Notes: generated by a model not told the origin, from the sequence alone. A DNA stretch of 11,501 nt from Candidatus Mediterraneibacter stercorigallinarum (GCA_019116185.1 DXCD01000014.1:1-11501), one strand, 5' to 3'; shown: positions 1 to 7,861, numbered from the stretch's first letter. A program made the numbers and translations.

Positions 1-31
1 GTTGATAATTATGCAAAACAGATAAAATGAT

Positions 32-79
32 TTGACGATACGAAAGATAATTGACGATTATGTATATAAGGTCTATTAT
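32..79 (+). promoter_or_regulatory. Sigma-A type promoter for the importer genes, with a second overlapping candidate
   Basis: A -35 box TTGACG at 51-56 is followed after exactly 17 bp by a -10 box TATTAT at 74-79, a close match to the housekeeping sigma-A consensus. Transcription would start near 86, about 40 nt before the malE-like start codon. The octamer TTGACGAT also occurs 19 bp upstream (32-39), where TTGACG at 32-37 lies 18 bp from GATTAT at 56-61; this could be a weaker overlapping promoter or a duplicated protein-binding site. Nothing upstream shows where the previous gene ends, so read-through from outside the window cannot be excluded. Confidence 0.65.
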
Positions 80-80
80 A

Positions 81-103
81 ATGATAACGAAACAATTCGA
101 AAC
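81..103 (+). promoter_or_regulatory. Possible operator or cre-like site at the transcription start
   Basis: The bases just after the -10 box resemble a degenerate catabolite-repression (cre) site: ATGATAACGAAACAA at 81-95 fits the WTGNAANCGNWNNCW pattern except for two positions. The same stretch holds a direct repeat CGAAAC at 88-93 and 98-103 and an inverted repeat CGAA/TTCG (88-91 and 96-99). A site here would block initiation, as CcpA or LacI-family sugar repressors do in many maltose operons. The match is imperfect, symmetry is poor and no regulator is encoded in the window, so this is a guess from position and pattern. Confidence 0.25.
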
Positions 104-125
104 TTTAGAAGCGGAGGATGGAAAA

Positions 126-1361
126 ATGAAAAGAAAAGCAATGTCTGTACTGCTGGCGGGAGTGATGACCCTCGGACTTGCAGCGGCTGGGCTGACAGGG
201 TGCGGCAGTGCAGGCGAGGGGAAGGAGAGCATCCGTCTGATGGTCTGGTCCCCGCAGAATGACCAGTCAAAGGATAACGGGGAGTGGCTTCAGACCATGT
301 GCGAGGCATTTGCGGATGAACATCCGGAGTGGAACATTACCTTTGTGTACGGGATCGCAGATGAAGCCGGAGCGGCGACCACGGTTTCCCAGGACGCTGA
401 GGCAAGTGCAGATGTGTTTATGTATGCAAATGATACGCTGACCACCATGACAGATGCCAATGCGCTGGCAAAATTCGGAGGAAAGTACAGGGAACAGATC
501 GAGTCCATGAACTCAGAGGCTGTGCTGGATTCCCTGATCATGGACGGGGATCTGTACGGGGTGCCGTTTACAACAAATACATGGTTCATGTACTATGACA
601 AGAGTGTCTATACAGAAGAAGATGTAAAGAGCCTTGACACCATGCTGGAAAAAGGTGTTGTGTCGTTTCCATTTGTAAATTCCTGGTATCTGCCTGCATT
701 TTACATAGGGAACGGGTGCACCTTGTTCGGTGACGGGACAGATGAATCAGCGGGGGTAGATTTCGGCGGCCAGAAAGCGGTGGATGTGACAAATTACCTC
801 ATCGATCTTGAGAGCAATCCGAATTTCAGGATTGACGATCTGGGTTCCGGTATCGCAGGACTCCGTGACGGAAGCATTAATGCCATGTTTTCCGGCTCCT
901 GGGATGCCAATGCGGTGAAAGAAGCCCTTGGTGACAATATGGGCGTCGCGGCTCTCCCGACTTACACGCTGAATGGAGAAGAGAAACAGATGATGTCCTA
1001 TGCAGGCTCAAAAGCCATCGGCGTAAACCCGAACACAGATAACATGGTGGCGGCGGTTGAGCTCGCGGTGTTCCTGGGATCTCCGGAGGCGCAGAGGGCG
1101 CATTATGAGATGTGCGGCGTCATCCCCTGCTGTACAGAGCTGATGGAGGATGTTGAGATCGGCTCAGACCCGGTGGTCATGGCGCAGAATGAGACCTTCC
1201 TGAATACCTCGATCCTGCAGCCCTTTGTATCTAAGATGAACAACTGCTGGACTCCGGTAGAGAATATGGGCAAGGGAATCCGCAACGGAAGCATTACCCG
1301 TGACAATGCGGCAGACCAGACAGAGCAGATGAATGAAGCGATGAACAGTGATGGAATCTGA
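126..1361 (+). CDS. malE: Maltodextrin-type ABC transporter solute-binding lipoprotein
   Basis: Extracellular receptor of a carbohydrate ABC importer (SBP family 1), predicted to capture maltose or maltodextrins at the outer face of the membrane and deliver them to the two downstream permeases. The 411-residue product starts with a basic, then hydrophobic signal peptide ending in a lipobox LTGC, with Cys26 as the predicted lipid-anchored first residue of the mature protein. The stretch GDLYGVPFTTNTWFMYYDKS is typical of this binding-protein family. ATG 126 is chosen because GGAGG at 113-117 lies 8 nt upstream and because only this start gives a proper signal peptide; in-frame ATGs at 51 and 81 lie at or before the expected transcript start. 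The permease gene follows almost immediately. The sugar specificity is inferred from the neighbouring starch enzymes rather than from binding residues; another oligosaccharide is possible. Confidence 0.9.
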   Translation: MKRKAMSVLLAGVMTLGLAAAGLTGCGSAGEGKESIRLMVWSPQNDQSKDNGEWLQTMCEAFADEHPEWNITFVYGIADEAGAATTVSQDAEASADVFMYANDTLTTMTDANALAKFGGKYREQIESMNSEAVLDSLIMDGDLYGVPFTTNTWFMYYDKSVYTEEDVKSLDTMLEKGVVSFPFVNSWYLPAFYIGNGCTLFGDGTDESAGVDFGGQKAVDVTNYLIDLESNPNFRIDDLGSGIAGLRDGSINAMFSGSWDANAVKEALGDNMGVAALPTYTLNGEEKQMMSYAGSKAIGVNPNTDNMVAAVELAVFLGSPEAQRAHYEMCGVIPCCTELMEDVEIGSDPVVMAQNETFLNTSILQPFVSKMNNCWTPVENMGKGIRNGSITRDNAADQTEQMNEAMNSDGI

Positions 1362-1363
1362 AT

Positions 1364-1371
1364 GAGGTGAT
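1364..1371 (+). promoter_or_regulatory. Ribosome binding site that decides the malF start
   Basis: GAGGTGAT is an 8-base perfect match to the anti-Shine-Dalgarno end of 16S rRNA (AAGGAGGTGATC). Its GAGG core ends 8 nt before ATG 1376, the ideal distance. The alternative in-frame starts GTG 1367 and ATG 1370 lie inside this element, so the shorter protein is preferred. Confidence 0.7.
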
Positions 1372-1375
1372 GAGG

Positions 1376-2755
1376 ATGGGAATTTTCAAAAAGAGAGTAA
1401 ATGATTTTCCGACTCCCTATACATGCACAAAGGCAATCAGGGAGGGCGGACTTGAGACAAAGCTTTCCATGGTACTCATGGGGCTGGGGAATATGGTGCA
1501 CGGTCAGAAGATCAAAGGTCTTCTGTACCTGGCGGTAGAAGTGGCGTATATTGTATTCATGGTGGTGAACGGAGCCGGCTTCTTGAGCATGCTGGGCAGT
1601 CTTGGCACAGTACCCCAGGAAGAATACTGGGACGAGGCACAGCAGGTCTATATGTATACAAAGGGTGACCAGTCCGTGCTGATCCTGCTCTACGGCGTGG
1701 CAACCGTGCTTCTGACGATCTTGATGTTCCTCGCATGGCGGGGGGCGCTGCGCAGCGCGTACAAGGCAGAGTGTCTGGACAAGGCAGGCCGGCATGTGAA
1801 TAATTTCAGAGAAGACTTAAAGTCTCTGCTCCATGAGAACCTGCACAGACTGCTCATGACGCCGCCGATGTTCTTTATCTTTGCATTTACAATCCTGCCG
1901 CTGATTTTTATGATCTGCATGGCATTTACCAATTACAGCAAGATCGGCAATCATCTGATGCTTTTTGACTGGGTGGGCCTGGACAACTTCAAGGCACTGT
2001 TTGATTCCAGCAGCATCCTTGGAAGCACCTTCTGGTCCGTGCTGGGATGGACGCTGATCTGGGCGTTCTTTGCAACATTTTCAAACTACATCTTCGGAAT
2101 GATCATCGCCCTGATGATCAACCGGAAAGGGACAAGGGCAAAAGGATTCTGGAGATTCTGCTTCGTGCTCTCATGCGCGGTGCCGATGTTCGTATCCCTC
2201 TTGATTATGAGGACCATGCTTCAGCCGGAGGGCGCCGTGAACGTACTTCTCCGGAATCTCGGGCTGATCGCGTCGGACGCAAGCCTTCCCTTCTTTACGG
2301 ATCCTACCTGGGCAAGAGTGACGGTTATTATCGTAAATATATGGGTCGGCGTTCCTTATACACTGCTCCAGCTGACCGGAGTGCTTCAGAATATTCCGGG
2401 AGAGCTCTATGAAGCGGCAAAAGTGGACGGGGCGAATGCGTTCCAGATTTTTACAAAGATCACGCTTCCGTATATGTTGTATGTGACGACTCCTTATCTG
2501 ATCGTTACATTTACAGGAAATGTCAATAACTTTAATGTCATATACCTGTTGTCGGGAGGAGATCCTGTCACGGACCTGGCATCCACCGCAGGAAAGACGG
2601 ACTTGCTGGTGACCTGGCTCTACAAGCTGACCATTGACAAGCAGTATTACAATATCGGCGCGGTCATTGGCATCCTGACATTTATCATACTTGCGGTCGC
2701 GGCGCTGCTTACATACCGCAACAGTAAATCGTACAAAGAAGAAGGAGGATTCTAG
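1376..2755 (+). CDS. malF: Maltodextrin ABC transporter permease, MalF type
   Basis: One of the two membrane subunits forming the sugar channel. The 459-residue protein has two extra N-terminal hydrophobic segments (about 46-66 and 100-121), then a core starting with the segment near 161-183 and continuing with segments near 219-246, 260-282, 311-335, 367-390 and 427-447. The diagnostic EAA loop of binding-protein-dependent permeases, which docks onto the ATPase, is at residues 346-365 (EAAKVDG...KITLP). MalF-type permeases commonly carry extra N-terminal helices; the loop between the first two here (about 30 residues) is far shorter than the large periplasmic P2 loop of E. coli MalF, as expected in a Gram-positive. 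The gene begins 14 bp after the binding-protein stop and ends 2 bp before the next permease, so the three are surely cotranscribed. No ATP-binding subunit is encoded nearby. Confidence 0.9.
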   Translation: MGIFKKRVNDFPTPYTCTKAIREGGLETKLSMVLMGLGNMVHGQKIKGLLYLAVEVAYIVFMVVNGAGFLSMLGSLGTVPQEEYWDEAQQVYMYTKGDQSVLILLYGVATVLLTILMFLAWRGALRSAYKAECLDKAGRHVNNFREDLKSLLHENLHRLLMTPPMFFIFAFTILPLIFMICMAFTNYSKIGNHLMLFDWVGLDNFKALFDSSSILGSTFWSVLGWTLIWAFFATFSNYIFGMIIALMINRKGTRAKGFWRFCFVLSCAVPMFVSLLIMRTMLQPEGAVNVLLRNLGLIASDASLPFFTDPTWARVTVIIVNIWVGVPYTLLQLTGVLQNIPGELYEAAKVDGANAFQIFTKITLPYMLYVTTPYLIVTFTGNVNNFNVIYLLSGGDPVTDLASTAGKTDLLVTWLYKLTIDKQYYNIGAVIGILTFIILAVAALLTYRNSKSYKEEGGF

Positions 2756-2757
2756 GC

Positions 2758-3630
2758 ATGGCTGGTAATAAGATTCATTCTGCAAAGAAAAAACGTTTTA
2801 TCAATAATACGATTGTCCATGTGATCCTCGGGATTCTCGCGGTGATCTGGGTCTTCCCTATCGTATGGGTGGTTCTGACCAGCTTCCGCGCGGAGAAAGG
2901 GTCCTATGTATCCACGTTCTTCCCGCAGTCGTTTACGCTGGATAATTATGCGAAGCTGTTTACAGATACATCGATCCTGAATTTTCCGCAGATGTTCATG
3001 AACACGCTGTTTATCGCCATCTGCTCCTGTATCCTTTCTGCATTCTATGTGCTGGCAGTGTCTTACTGTCTGTCAAGGCTGCGTTTTAAGCTGAGAAAGC
3101 CATATATGAATATGGCGATGATTCTCGGACTGTTTCCGGGATTCATGTCCATGATCGCTGTGTACTTTATTCTGAAAGCTCTTGGGATGACGGAAGGCAA
3201 TCTGATCAAGCTGGCATTGATCCTTGTCTATTCGGGAGGAGCGGCGCTGAGTTTCCAGATCGCCAAAGGGTTCTTTGATACGATCCCTGTTGCAGTGGAT
3301 GAGGCTGCGATTCTGGACGGATGTACAAGATGGCAGATTTTTACGAAAATCACGCTGCCTCTGAGCAAGCCGATCGTTATTTATACGGTACTGACATCTT
3401 TTATGGCCCCGTGGCTTGATTTCATCTTCGCAAGAGTAATCTGCCGGGCAAATGCGGACCAGTACACGATTGCAATCGGTCTCTGGCGGATGCTTGAGAA
3501 AGAATACATTGACAGCTGGTACACGAGTTTCGCGGCGGGCGCAGTGCTCATATCAATCCCGATCGCGGCGCTGTTCCTGTATATGCAGAAGTATTATGTA
3601 GACGGGCTCTCCGGAGCTGTAAAGGGATAA
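2758..3630 (+). CDS. malG: Maltodextrin ABC transporter permease, MalG type
   Basis: Second channel subunit, pairing with the MalF-like protein. The 290 residues are the normal length for MalG-type permeases. Predicted membrane segments lie near residues 18-40, 83-105, 116-140, 149-168, 205-225 and 259-277. The EAA loop for ATPase docking is at 182-201 (EAAILDG...KITLP), and its IFTKITLP end is identical to that of the partner permease. AAGGAGG at 2742-2748 sits 9 nt before ATG 2758, inside the end of the upstream gene, and the start lies only 2 bp after that gene's stop, which suggests translational coupling. The gene is the last of the transport block; a 152-bp structured gap separates it from the enzymes. 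Substrate assignment rests on the neighbouring starch-degrading genes. Confidence 0.9.
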   Translation: MAGNKIHSAKKKRFINNTIVHVILGILAVIWVFPIVWVVLTSFRAEKGSYVSTFFPQSFTLDNYAKLFTDTSILNFPQMFMNTLFIAICSCILSAFYVLAVSYCLSRLRFKLRKPYMNMAMILGLFPGFMSMIAVYFILKALGMTEGNLIKLALILVYSGGAALSFQIAKGFFDTIPVAVDEAAILDGCTRWQIFTKITLPLSKPIVIYTVLTSFMAPWLDFIFARVICRANADQYTIAIGLWRMLEKEYIDSWYTSFAAGAVLISIPIAALFLYMQKYYVDGLSGAVKG

Positions 3631-3646
3631 ACAAATGAGCGGATGA

Positions 3647-3678
3647 GGGGCGGACAGATACATTATACCGTCCGCCCC
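3647..3678 (+). terminator. GC-rich stem-loop after malG, terminator-like but without a U-tract
   Basis: GGGGCGGAC at 3647-3655 pairs perfectly with GTCCGCCCC at 3670-3678, giving a 9-bp GC-rich stem and a 14-nt loop, starting 16 bp after the malG-like stop. The bases after the stem (GATACTCCACTT) contain no run of T on either strand, so it is not a canonical intrinsic terminator. It could act as a partial terminator, a Rho-dependent site or an RNA end-stabiliser that lets the transporter message accumulate separately from the enzyme message. Confidence 0.4.
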
Positions 3679-3686
3679 GATACTCC

Positions 3687-3698
3687 ACTTAATTAAGT
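3687..3698. promoter_or_regulatory. Perfect 12-bp AT-rich palindrome, candidate operator
   Basis: ACTTAATTAAGT is a perfect 12-bp palindrome in the gap before the pullulanase gene. It directly abuts TTGAAT (3698-3703), a possible -35 box, with GATAAT at 3724-3729 as a possible -10 box; the 20-bp spacing is too long for a standard promoter. A dimeric regulator could bind here and control the enzyme genes separately from the importer. Neither the regulator nor the promoter can be confirmed from this window. Confidence 0.3.
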
Positions 3699-3782
3699 TG
3701 AATATTGTTCATCGTATTTACGGGATAATTATGGAATATAGAGTATATATGGAGATTAATAATACATGGAGAGGCAGATTAT

Positions 3783-5894
3783 ATGAAGACGGCATTAGAG
3801 TGGAAACGGTATTATTCAAGTCCGGAGTTTAAGGACAATTATATATATGAAGGTGATGATCTTGGGGTGAGCTGTACGGGTGACGGGACTTCGTTTAAGC
3901 TGTGGAGTCCTGCGGCTGACAGTGTCACCCTGAATCTGTTTCACGAGGGGAACGGAGGCGATCCGTATCAGAGCATCCCTATGAAACGTGAAGACAAAGG
4001 AGTTTGGAGCTGGGAGACAGGAGAGTGCCTGCATGGTGTTTATTATGATTTTACTCTGGAGATAGAGGGGGAGACCGTACGTTCTGCTGATCCTTATGCA
4101 CGGGCGTGCGGGATCAACGGCAGGAGGAGCATGGCGGCAGACTTAAGGCGTACAGACCCGGAAGGCTGGGAATATGACCGCGCTCCGGAAAAAGAGCCGG
4201 AGCAGATCATCTATGAACTTCATGTGAAAGAGTTTTCCTGGGACGCTTCCGGCGGCTTTCCGGAAGCATACCGAGGGAAATATAAGGCGTTTACCTGTGG
4301 AGATACGACGTTGTACGGGGATGGGATACACCCGACCGGGCTGAGGTATTTGAAAGATTTGGGAATTACGCACATACAGATCATGCCCGCCTATGATTAT
4401 GGGTCTGTAGATGAAGCGGGCAGGGATACGGAATTTAACTGGGGGTATGATCCGGTGAATTACAATGTGCCGGAGGGATCCTATGCCACGGATGCTTCCA
4501 GAGGAGAGGTACGCATCCGAGAGATGAAAGAGATGATCCAGGCGCTCCATGCCAGGGGATTCCGGGTGATCATGGATGTGGTATACAACCATACCTATTC
4601 CCTGGATTCCTGGTTCCAGCGTACGGCACCCTGGTATTTTTACCGCGTATTTGACGACGGCAGGATATCCAATGGTTCTGCCTGTGGCAATGATGTGGCA
4701 AGCGAGCGGGAAATGTGCGGTAAATATATTCTGGAATCCGTCCTTTACTGGACAGAGGAATATCATGTGGATGGATTCCGGTTTGACCTGATGGGACTGC
4801 TGGACGTGGATCTGATGAACAGGATCAGAAAGGAACTGGACAGCCGTTACGGCAAAGGCGAGAAGATGGTGTTCGGCGAGCCGTGGGCAGCGGCAGAGAC
4901 AGCGATGGAAGGCGGGGCAGTCCCGGCATTGAAGAAGAATATCTATCTGCTGGATGAGAACGTCGGGATGTTCTGCGATGATACAAGGGACGCGGTCAAG
5001 GGTTCGGCACTGAAGGTGAGAAAACCGGGATTTATCAATGGGGCAGAGGATAAAGAAGATGACATTATCAGAGGAGTGATTGCCTGGCGGACAGCGGGAG
5101 TGAAAGCTCCTTCCCAGATTATCACTTATGTATCCGCGCATGACAACCAGACGCTGTGGGATAAGCTGGCAGAGACGCTGCCGGAGGCGGACGAGGAAGA
5201 GCGGATGCGGCTCAACCGTATGGCGGCGGCGCTCTATATGACCTGCCAGGGAACACTTTTCTTCCTGTCAGGGGAGGAGTTCGCACGGACAAAAGGCGGG
5301 CTGGAAGACAGCTATAATGCCCCTATTGCCCTGAACCGTCTGGACTGGGAGCAGGCATGGAAAAACAGGGAGCTGGTAGAATATTACCGGGGGCTCATCG
5401 CCCTGCGCAGGCAGCTTCCCGGACTGTGCGATAAATCAGGGCGGGCCGCGGAACGCATTTACGGAATACGGAAAGAAAGAGGGGCTGTGAGCTTTCTCGT
5501 AGATAACCGTACAAGAGAAAATGAAGGCCCGCATAGAGAGAATGAGGCGCAGTACAGAGGATGCATGCAGGACGGCGCGGCTGTAACAAGCAGATGGCAT
5601 ACACTGAAGATCGTATATAACAGCAGCAGGACGGAACGCCCGGTCTCTCTGGACGGGGAGGGCTGGATGGTCCTCTGTGACGGAAAGAACAGCAGATTGT
5701 GGGAGTCAGACCATCCGGCGGCGGGAGAGATCAAGGCGGCGCCACAGAGTGTCTTGATTCTCGGACAGCCTGCCGGTGCGAAGGGGAGTTCCGCAGAGGA
5801 CAGGATGTCTGTAAATTGCGGCACAAAGGCTGCCGAAGAACATATAGAAAAAGCCGGTAAACAGGAAAATACATGGAGGAAGAAGGCGGTATGA
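3783..5894 (+). CDS. pulA: Type I pullulanase (CBM48 plus GH13_14), intracellular
   Basis: Debranching enzyme that hydrolyses alpha-1,6 linkages in pullulan, amylopectin fragments or branched maltodextrins. The 703-residue protein has an N-terminal CBM48-like beta domain (about residues 20-120) and a GH13 catalytic barrel (about 140-540). The type I pullulanase signature appears as FNWGYDP at 218-224, where most members have YNWGYDP. The GH13 regions are visible: DVVYNH at 265-270, GFRFD with nucleophile Asp335, GEPW with acid/base Glu366, and AHDN with Asp454. No signal peptide is present, so it should act in the cytoplasm on imported dextrins or stored glycogen. GGAGAGG at 3768-3774 lies 8 nt before ATG 3783. 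The C-terminal beta domain carries an unusual charged insert (about 576-603), and the last 40 or so residues form a hydrophilic tail. The stop overlaps the next start as ATGA. Confidence 0.93.
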   Translation: MKTALEWKRYYSSPEFKDNYIYEGDDLGVSCTGDGTSFKLWSPAADSVTLNLFHEGNGGDPYQSIPMKREDKGVWSWETGECLHGVYYDFTLEIEGETVRSADPYARACGINGRRSMAADLRRTDPEGWEYDRAPEKEPEQIIYELHVKEFSWDASGGFPEAYRGKYKAFTCGDTTLYGDGIHPTGLRYLKDLGITHIQIMPAYDYGSVDEAGRDTEFNWGYDPVNYNVPEGSYATDASRGEVRIREMKEMIQALHARGFRVIMDVVYNHTYSLDSWFQRTAPWYFYRVFDDGRISNGSACGNDVASEREMCGKYILESVLYWTEEYHVDGFRFDLMGLLDVDLMNRIRKELDSRYGKGEKMVFGEPWAAAETAMEGGAVPALKKNIYLLDENVGMFCDDTRDAVKGSALKVRKPGFINGAEDKEDDIIRGVIAWRTAGVKAPSQIITYVSAHDNQTLWDKLAETLPEADEEERMRLNRMAAALYMTCQGTLFFLSGEEFARTKGGLEDSYNAPIALNRLDWEQAWKNRELVEYYRGLIALRRQLPGLCDKSGRAAERIYGIRKERGAVSFLVDNRTRENEGPHRENEAQYRGCMQDGAAVTSRWHTLKIVYNSSRTERPVSLDGEGWMVLCDGKNSRLWESDHPAAGEIKAAPQSVLILGQPAGAKGSSAEDRMSVNCGTKAAEEHIEKAGKQENTWRKKAV
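5875..5886 (+). promoter_or_regulatory. Ribosome binding site for the GH133 gene, inside the end of pulA
   Basis: GGAGG at 5875-5879 is 11 nt and AAGG at 5883-5886 is 4 nt upstream of ATG 5891. An in-frame ATG at 5873 overlaps the GGAGG itself and has no binding site of its own, so ATG 5891 is preferred. The start overlaps the pullulanase stop (ATGA, 5891-5894), a classic layout for ribosome re-initiation, which would keep the two debranching enzymes in step. Confidence 0.6.
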
Positions 5895-7861
5895 GCAGGA
5901 AATGGGTATACGGAAAACAGGATTGGAAGACATATGAGAGAGGGCAGGAGAACTGTTATCTGATGACCAACGGCCTGGGGGGCTTTTCATCCATGACGAT
6001 GACAGGCTCTGTGGCCAGAAATGACCACGCATTTTTTATGGCGTGCGTGAAAGCACCGAACAACCGTTACAATATGGTACACCGGCTTGCCGAAAAGCTG
6101 GAAGCAGGCGGCAGGGAATATGTGCTTTCTTCTCAGGAATTTGCCGATGGCAGCAGGGAGGAGGGATACAAATATCTTTCTGAATTCTCCTATCAGGATA
6201 CTCCGGTCTGGAGATTTCATGCGGGAGGCGTGGAGATCGTCAAGGAAGCCGCGCTTAAGAACGGGGAGAATACGGCTGCGCTCAGGTATAAGATCATGAA
6301 CCGCTCGCGGGATAAAGTGCGGTTTACTGTGACACCGTTTTATCAGTTTGCCCCAAAAGGATCCCAGCCGGAAGTGGATCAGAGATTTGTCAGAAAAGGC
6401 GGACGGATCGAGAGCAATGGTCTGTGCCTGGCAATGGAGACGGACGGCGAGGTCGAAGACATCCCGGAGACCACGGAGACATATTATTATTCCTACGACG
6501 CATGTGACGGAAGGCGGGAGAGCGGATCCGCCAGGGCATGCCACAGAATCAGCATCAGTGTGGATGGCGGCAGTTACGCCGTACTCTCTGTTGTGTACAG
6601 TATGTCAAATGAGTGTGCGGAAAAAAGCGGAGAAAGTCCACGGGAAAAAGCGGAAAAGATTATAGAAGAATTAAAAACTTACCGTATGGGACTGGAGTAT
6701 CTTGCCGGATTTCAGGATGAGAATGCGAGAACTCTCTCTAAAAGTGCGGAACAGTTCGTTGCCCGCAGAGAGTCTACCGGAGGGAGAACCATACTGGCAG
6801 GTTTTCCGTTTTTTGAAGACTGGGGAAGGGATACAATGATCGCCCTGCCGGGAGTGTGTATATCTACCCGGAGGTATGAGGAGGCGGAGTCTATTCTGCG
6901 TACATTTGCCGCATATGAGAGAAAGGGGCTCATGCCGAATCTGTTTCCGGAAGGAAAGAATGATCCAATGTACAACACGGTGGACGCGGCGCTTCTGTTC
7001 ATCAATTGTGTGTGGCTTTATTATGAGGCATCGGCCAAAAGAGAATTTGTACAAGAAATGTATCCGGTCATGGAGCGGATCATAGAGAACTACAAGGCAG
7101 GCACAGAATACGGGATCCGGATGGACAGGGATGCCTTGATCACAGCCGGAAGAGGGATGGACCAGGTGACTTGGATGGACGTCCGTGTAGGAGATATTCT
7201 TCCTACGCCCAGGCACGGAAAGCCGGTGGAAATCAATGCGTACTGGTATAATGCCCTCAGAATCATGGGAGAATGCTCCCGTCTGCTGGGAAAAAAGAAG
7301 GAGGAATACGATGTCCTTGCGGAGAGGGTAAAGTCATCCTTTGCGGAAGCCTTCTGGATGGAAGAAAAGCACTGTTTGAAAGATGTGATTTCAGGGTCAA
7401 AAGCGGATGAGCAGATCCGGTGCAACCAGATCTGGGCGGTGTCCATGCCCTTCACCATGCTGGATGAAGGAAGAGAAAGACAGGTGGTGGACACGGTTTT
7501 TGAAAAGCTGTATACTCCATACGGCCTGCGGACTCTGGATCCTGGGGATTCGGAGTTTCAGCCTTATTACGGCGGCGAAGTATTGAAAAGGGATCTTGCC
7601 TATCATCAGGGAACCGTGTGGACGTATCCTCTGGGCGCCTATTATCTGGCTTATCTCAAGGTAAACGGATATAGTGAGGATGCAAAAATGTATGTAAGGG
7701 AACAGCTTGAAGTTATGGAGAGCGCGATTCGGGAAGGCTGTATCGGTCAGCTCCCGGAGATCTATGACGGAGAGAACCCGGTATCCTCCAAGGGGTGTTT
7801 TGCCCAGGCGTGGAGCGTGGGGGAGGTTTTAAGAGTGTACGAGAATCTGGAGAAAGCGTAG
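5891..7861 (+). CDS. Glycogen debranching enzyme, GH133 amylo-alpha-1,6-glucosidase type
   Basis: Predicted to hydrolyse single alpha-1,6-linked glucose stubs or short branches in glycogen and limit dextrins. The 656-residue product has the two-domain layout of bacterial/archaeal-type debranching enzymes: an N-terminal beta-sandwich domain (about 18-260, with the hallmark TNGLGGFSS at 26-34) and a C-terminal (alpha/alpha)6 barrel (about 275-650). Barrel signatures are WGRDT 311-315, YNTVDA 361-366, TWMD 427-430, TPRHGKPVEIN 439-449, YHQGTVW 571-577, LPEIYDG 621-627 and AWSVGEVLR 640-648. By analogy with studied family members, Asp430 and Glu623 are the likely catalytic acids (inference). No signal peptide is seen. 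The eukaryotic-type transferase domain is absent, so this is the glucosidase half only. Its pairing with a pullulanase implies two debranching activities with different branch preferences, or a link to glycogen turnover. Confidence 0.9.
   Translation: MSRKWVYGKQDWKTYERGQENCYLMTNGLGGFSSMTMTGSVARNDHAFFMACVKAPNNRYNMVHRLAEKLEAGGREYVLSSQEFADGSREEGYKYLSEFSYQDTPVWRFHAGGVEIVKEAALKNGENTAALRYKIMNRSRDKVRFTVTPFYQFAPKGSQPEVDQRFVRKGGRIESNGLCLAMETDGEVEDIPETTETYYYSYDACDGRRESGSARACHRISISVDGGSYAVLSVVYSMSNECAEKSGESPREKAEKIIEELKTYRMGLEYLAGFQDENARTLSKSAEQFVARRESTGGRTILAGFPFFEDWGRDTMIALPGVCISTRRYEEAESILRTFAAYERKGLMPNLFPEGKNDPMYNTVDAALLFINCVWLYYEASAKREFVQEMYPVMERIIENYKAGTEYGIRMDRDALITAGRGMDQVTWMDVRVGDILPTPRHGKPVEINAYWYNALRIMGECSRLLGKKKEEYDVLAERVKSSFAEAFWMEEKHCLKDVISGSKADEQIRCNQIWAVSMPFTMLDEGRERQVVDTVFEKLYTPYGLRTLDPGDSEFQPYYGGEVLKRDLAYHQGTVWTYPLGAYYLAYLKVNGYSEDAKMYVREQLEVMESAIREGCIGQLPEIYDGENPVSSKGCFAQAWSVGEVLRVYENLEKA

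Noticed and set aside
51..125. Longer N-terminus for the binding protein from the ATG at 51 or 81
   Set aside because: These ATGs sit on the -35 box or at the predicted transcript start, have no ribosome binding site, and would bury the signal peptide behind a charged extension.
32..262. 76-codon plus-strand frame overlapping the promoter and the malE-like start
   Set aside because: It begins inside the -35 region and runs in another frame through the signal-peptide region of the binding protein. There is no ribosome binding site and the sequence is not protein-like.
3731..3832. 33-codon frame starting before and overlapping the pullulanase start
   Set aside because: It has no ribosome binding site, overlaps pulA in another frame and has AT-rich chance composition.
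4143..5141. 332-codon open frame on the minus strand inside the pullulanase gene
   Set aside because: It lies entirely antisense to a well-supported gene with conserved catalytic motifs, its translation is rich in His, Ile, Arg and Cys with no recognisable domain, and it has no binding site. It is a codon-bias shadow, as are the other minus-strand frames such as 1103-1795 and 2171-2785.
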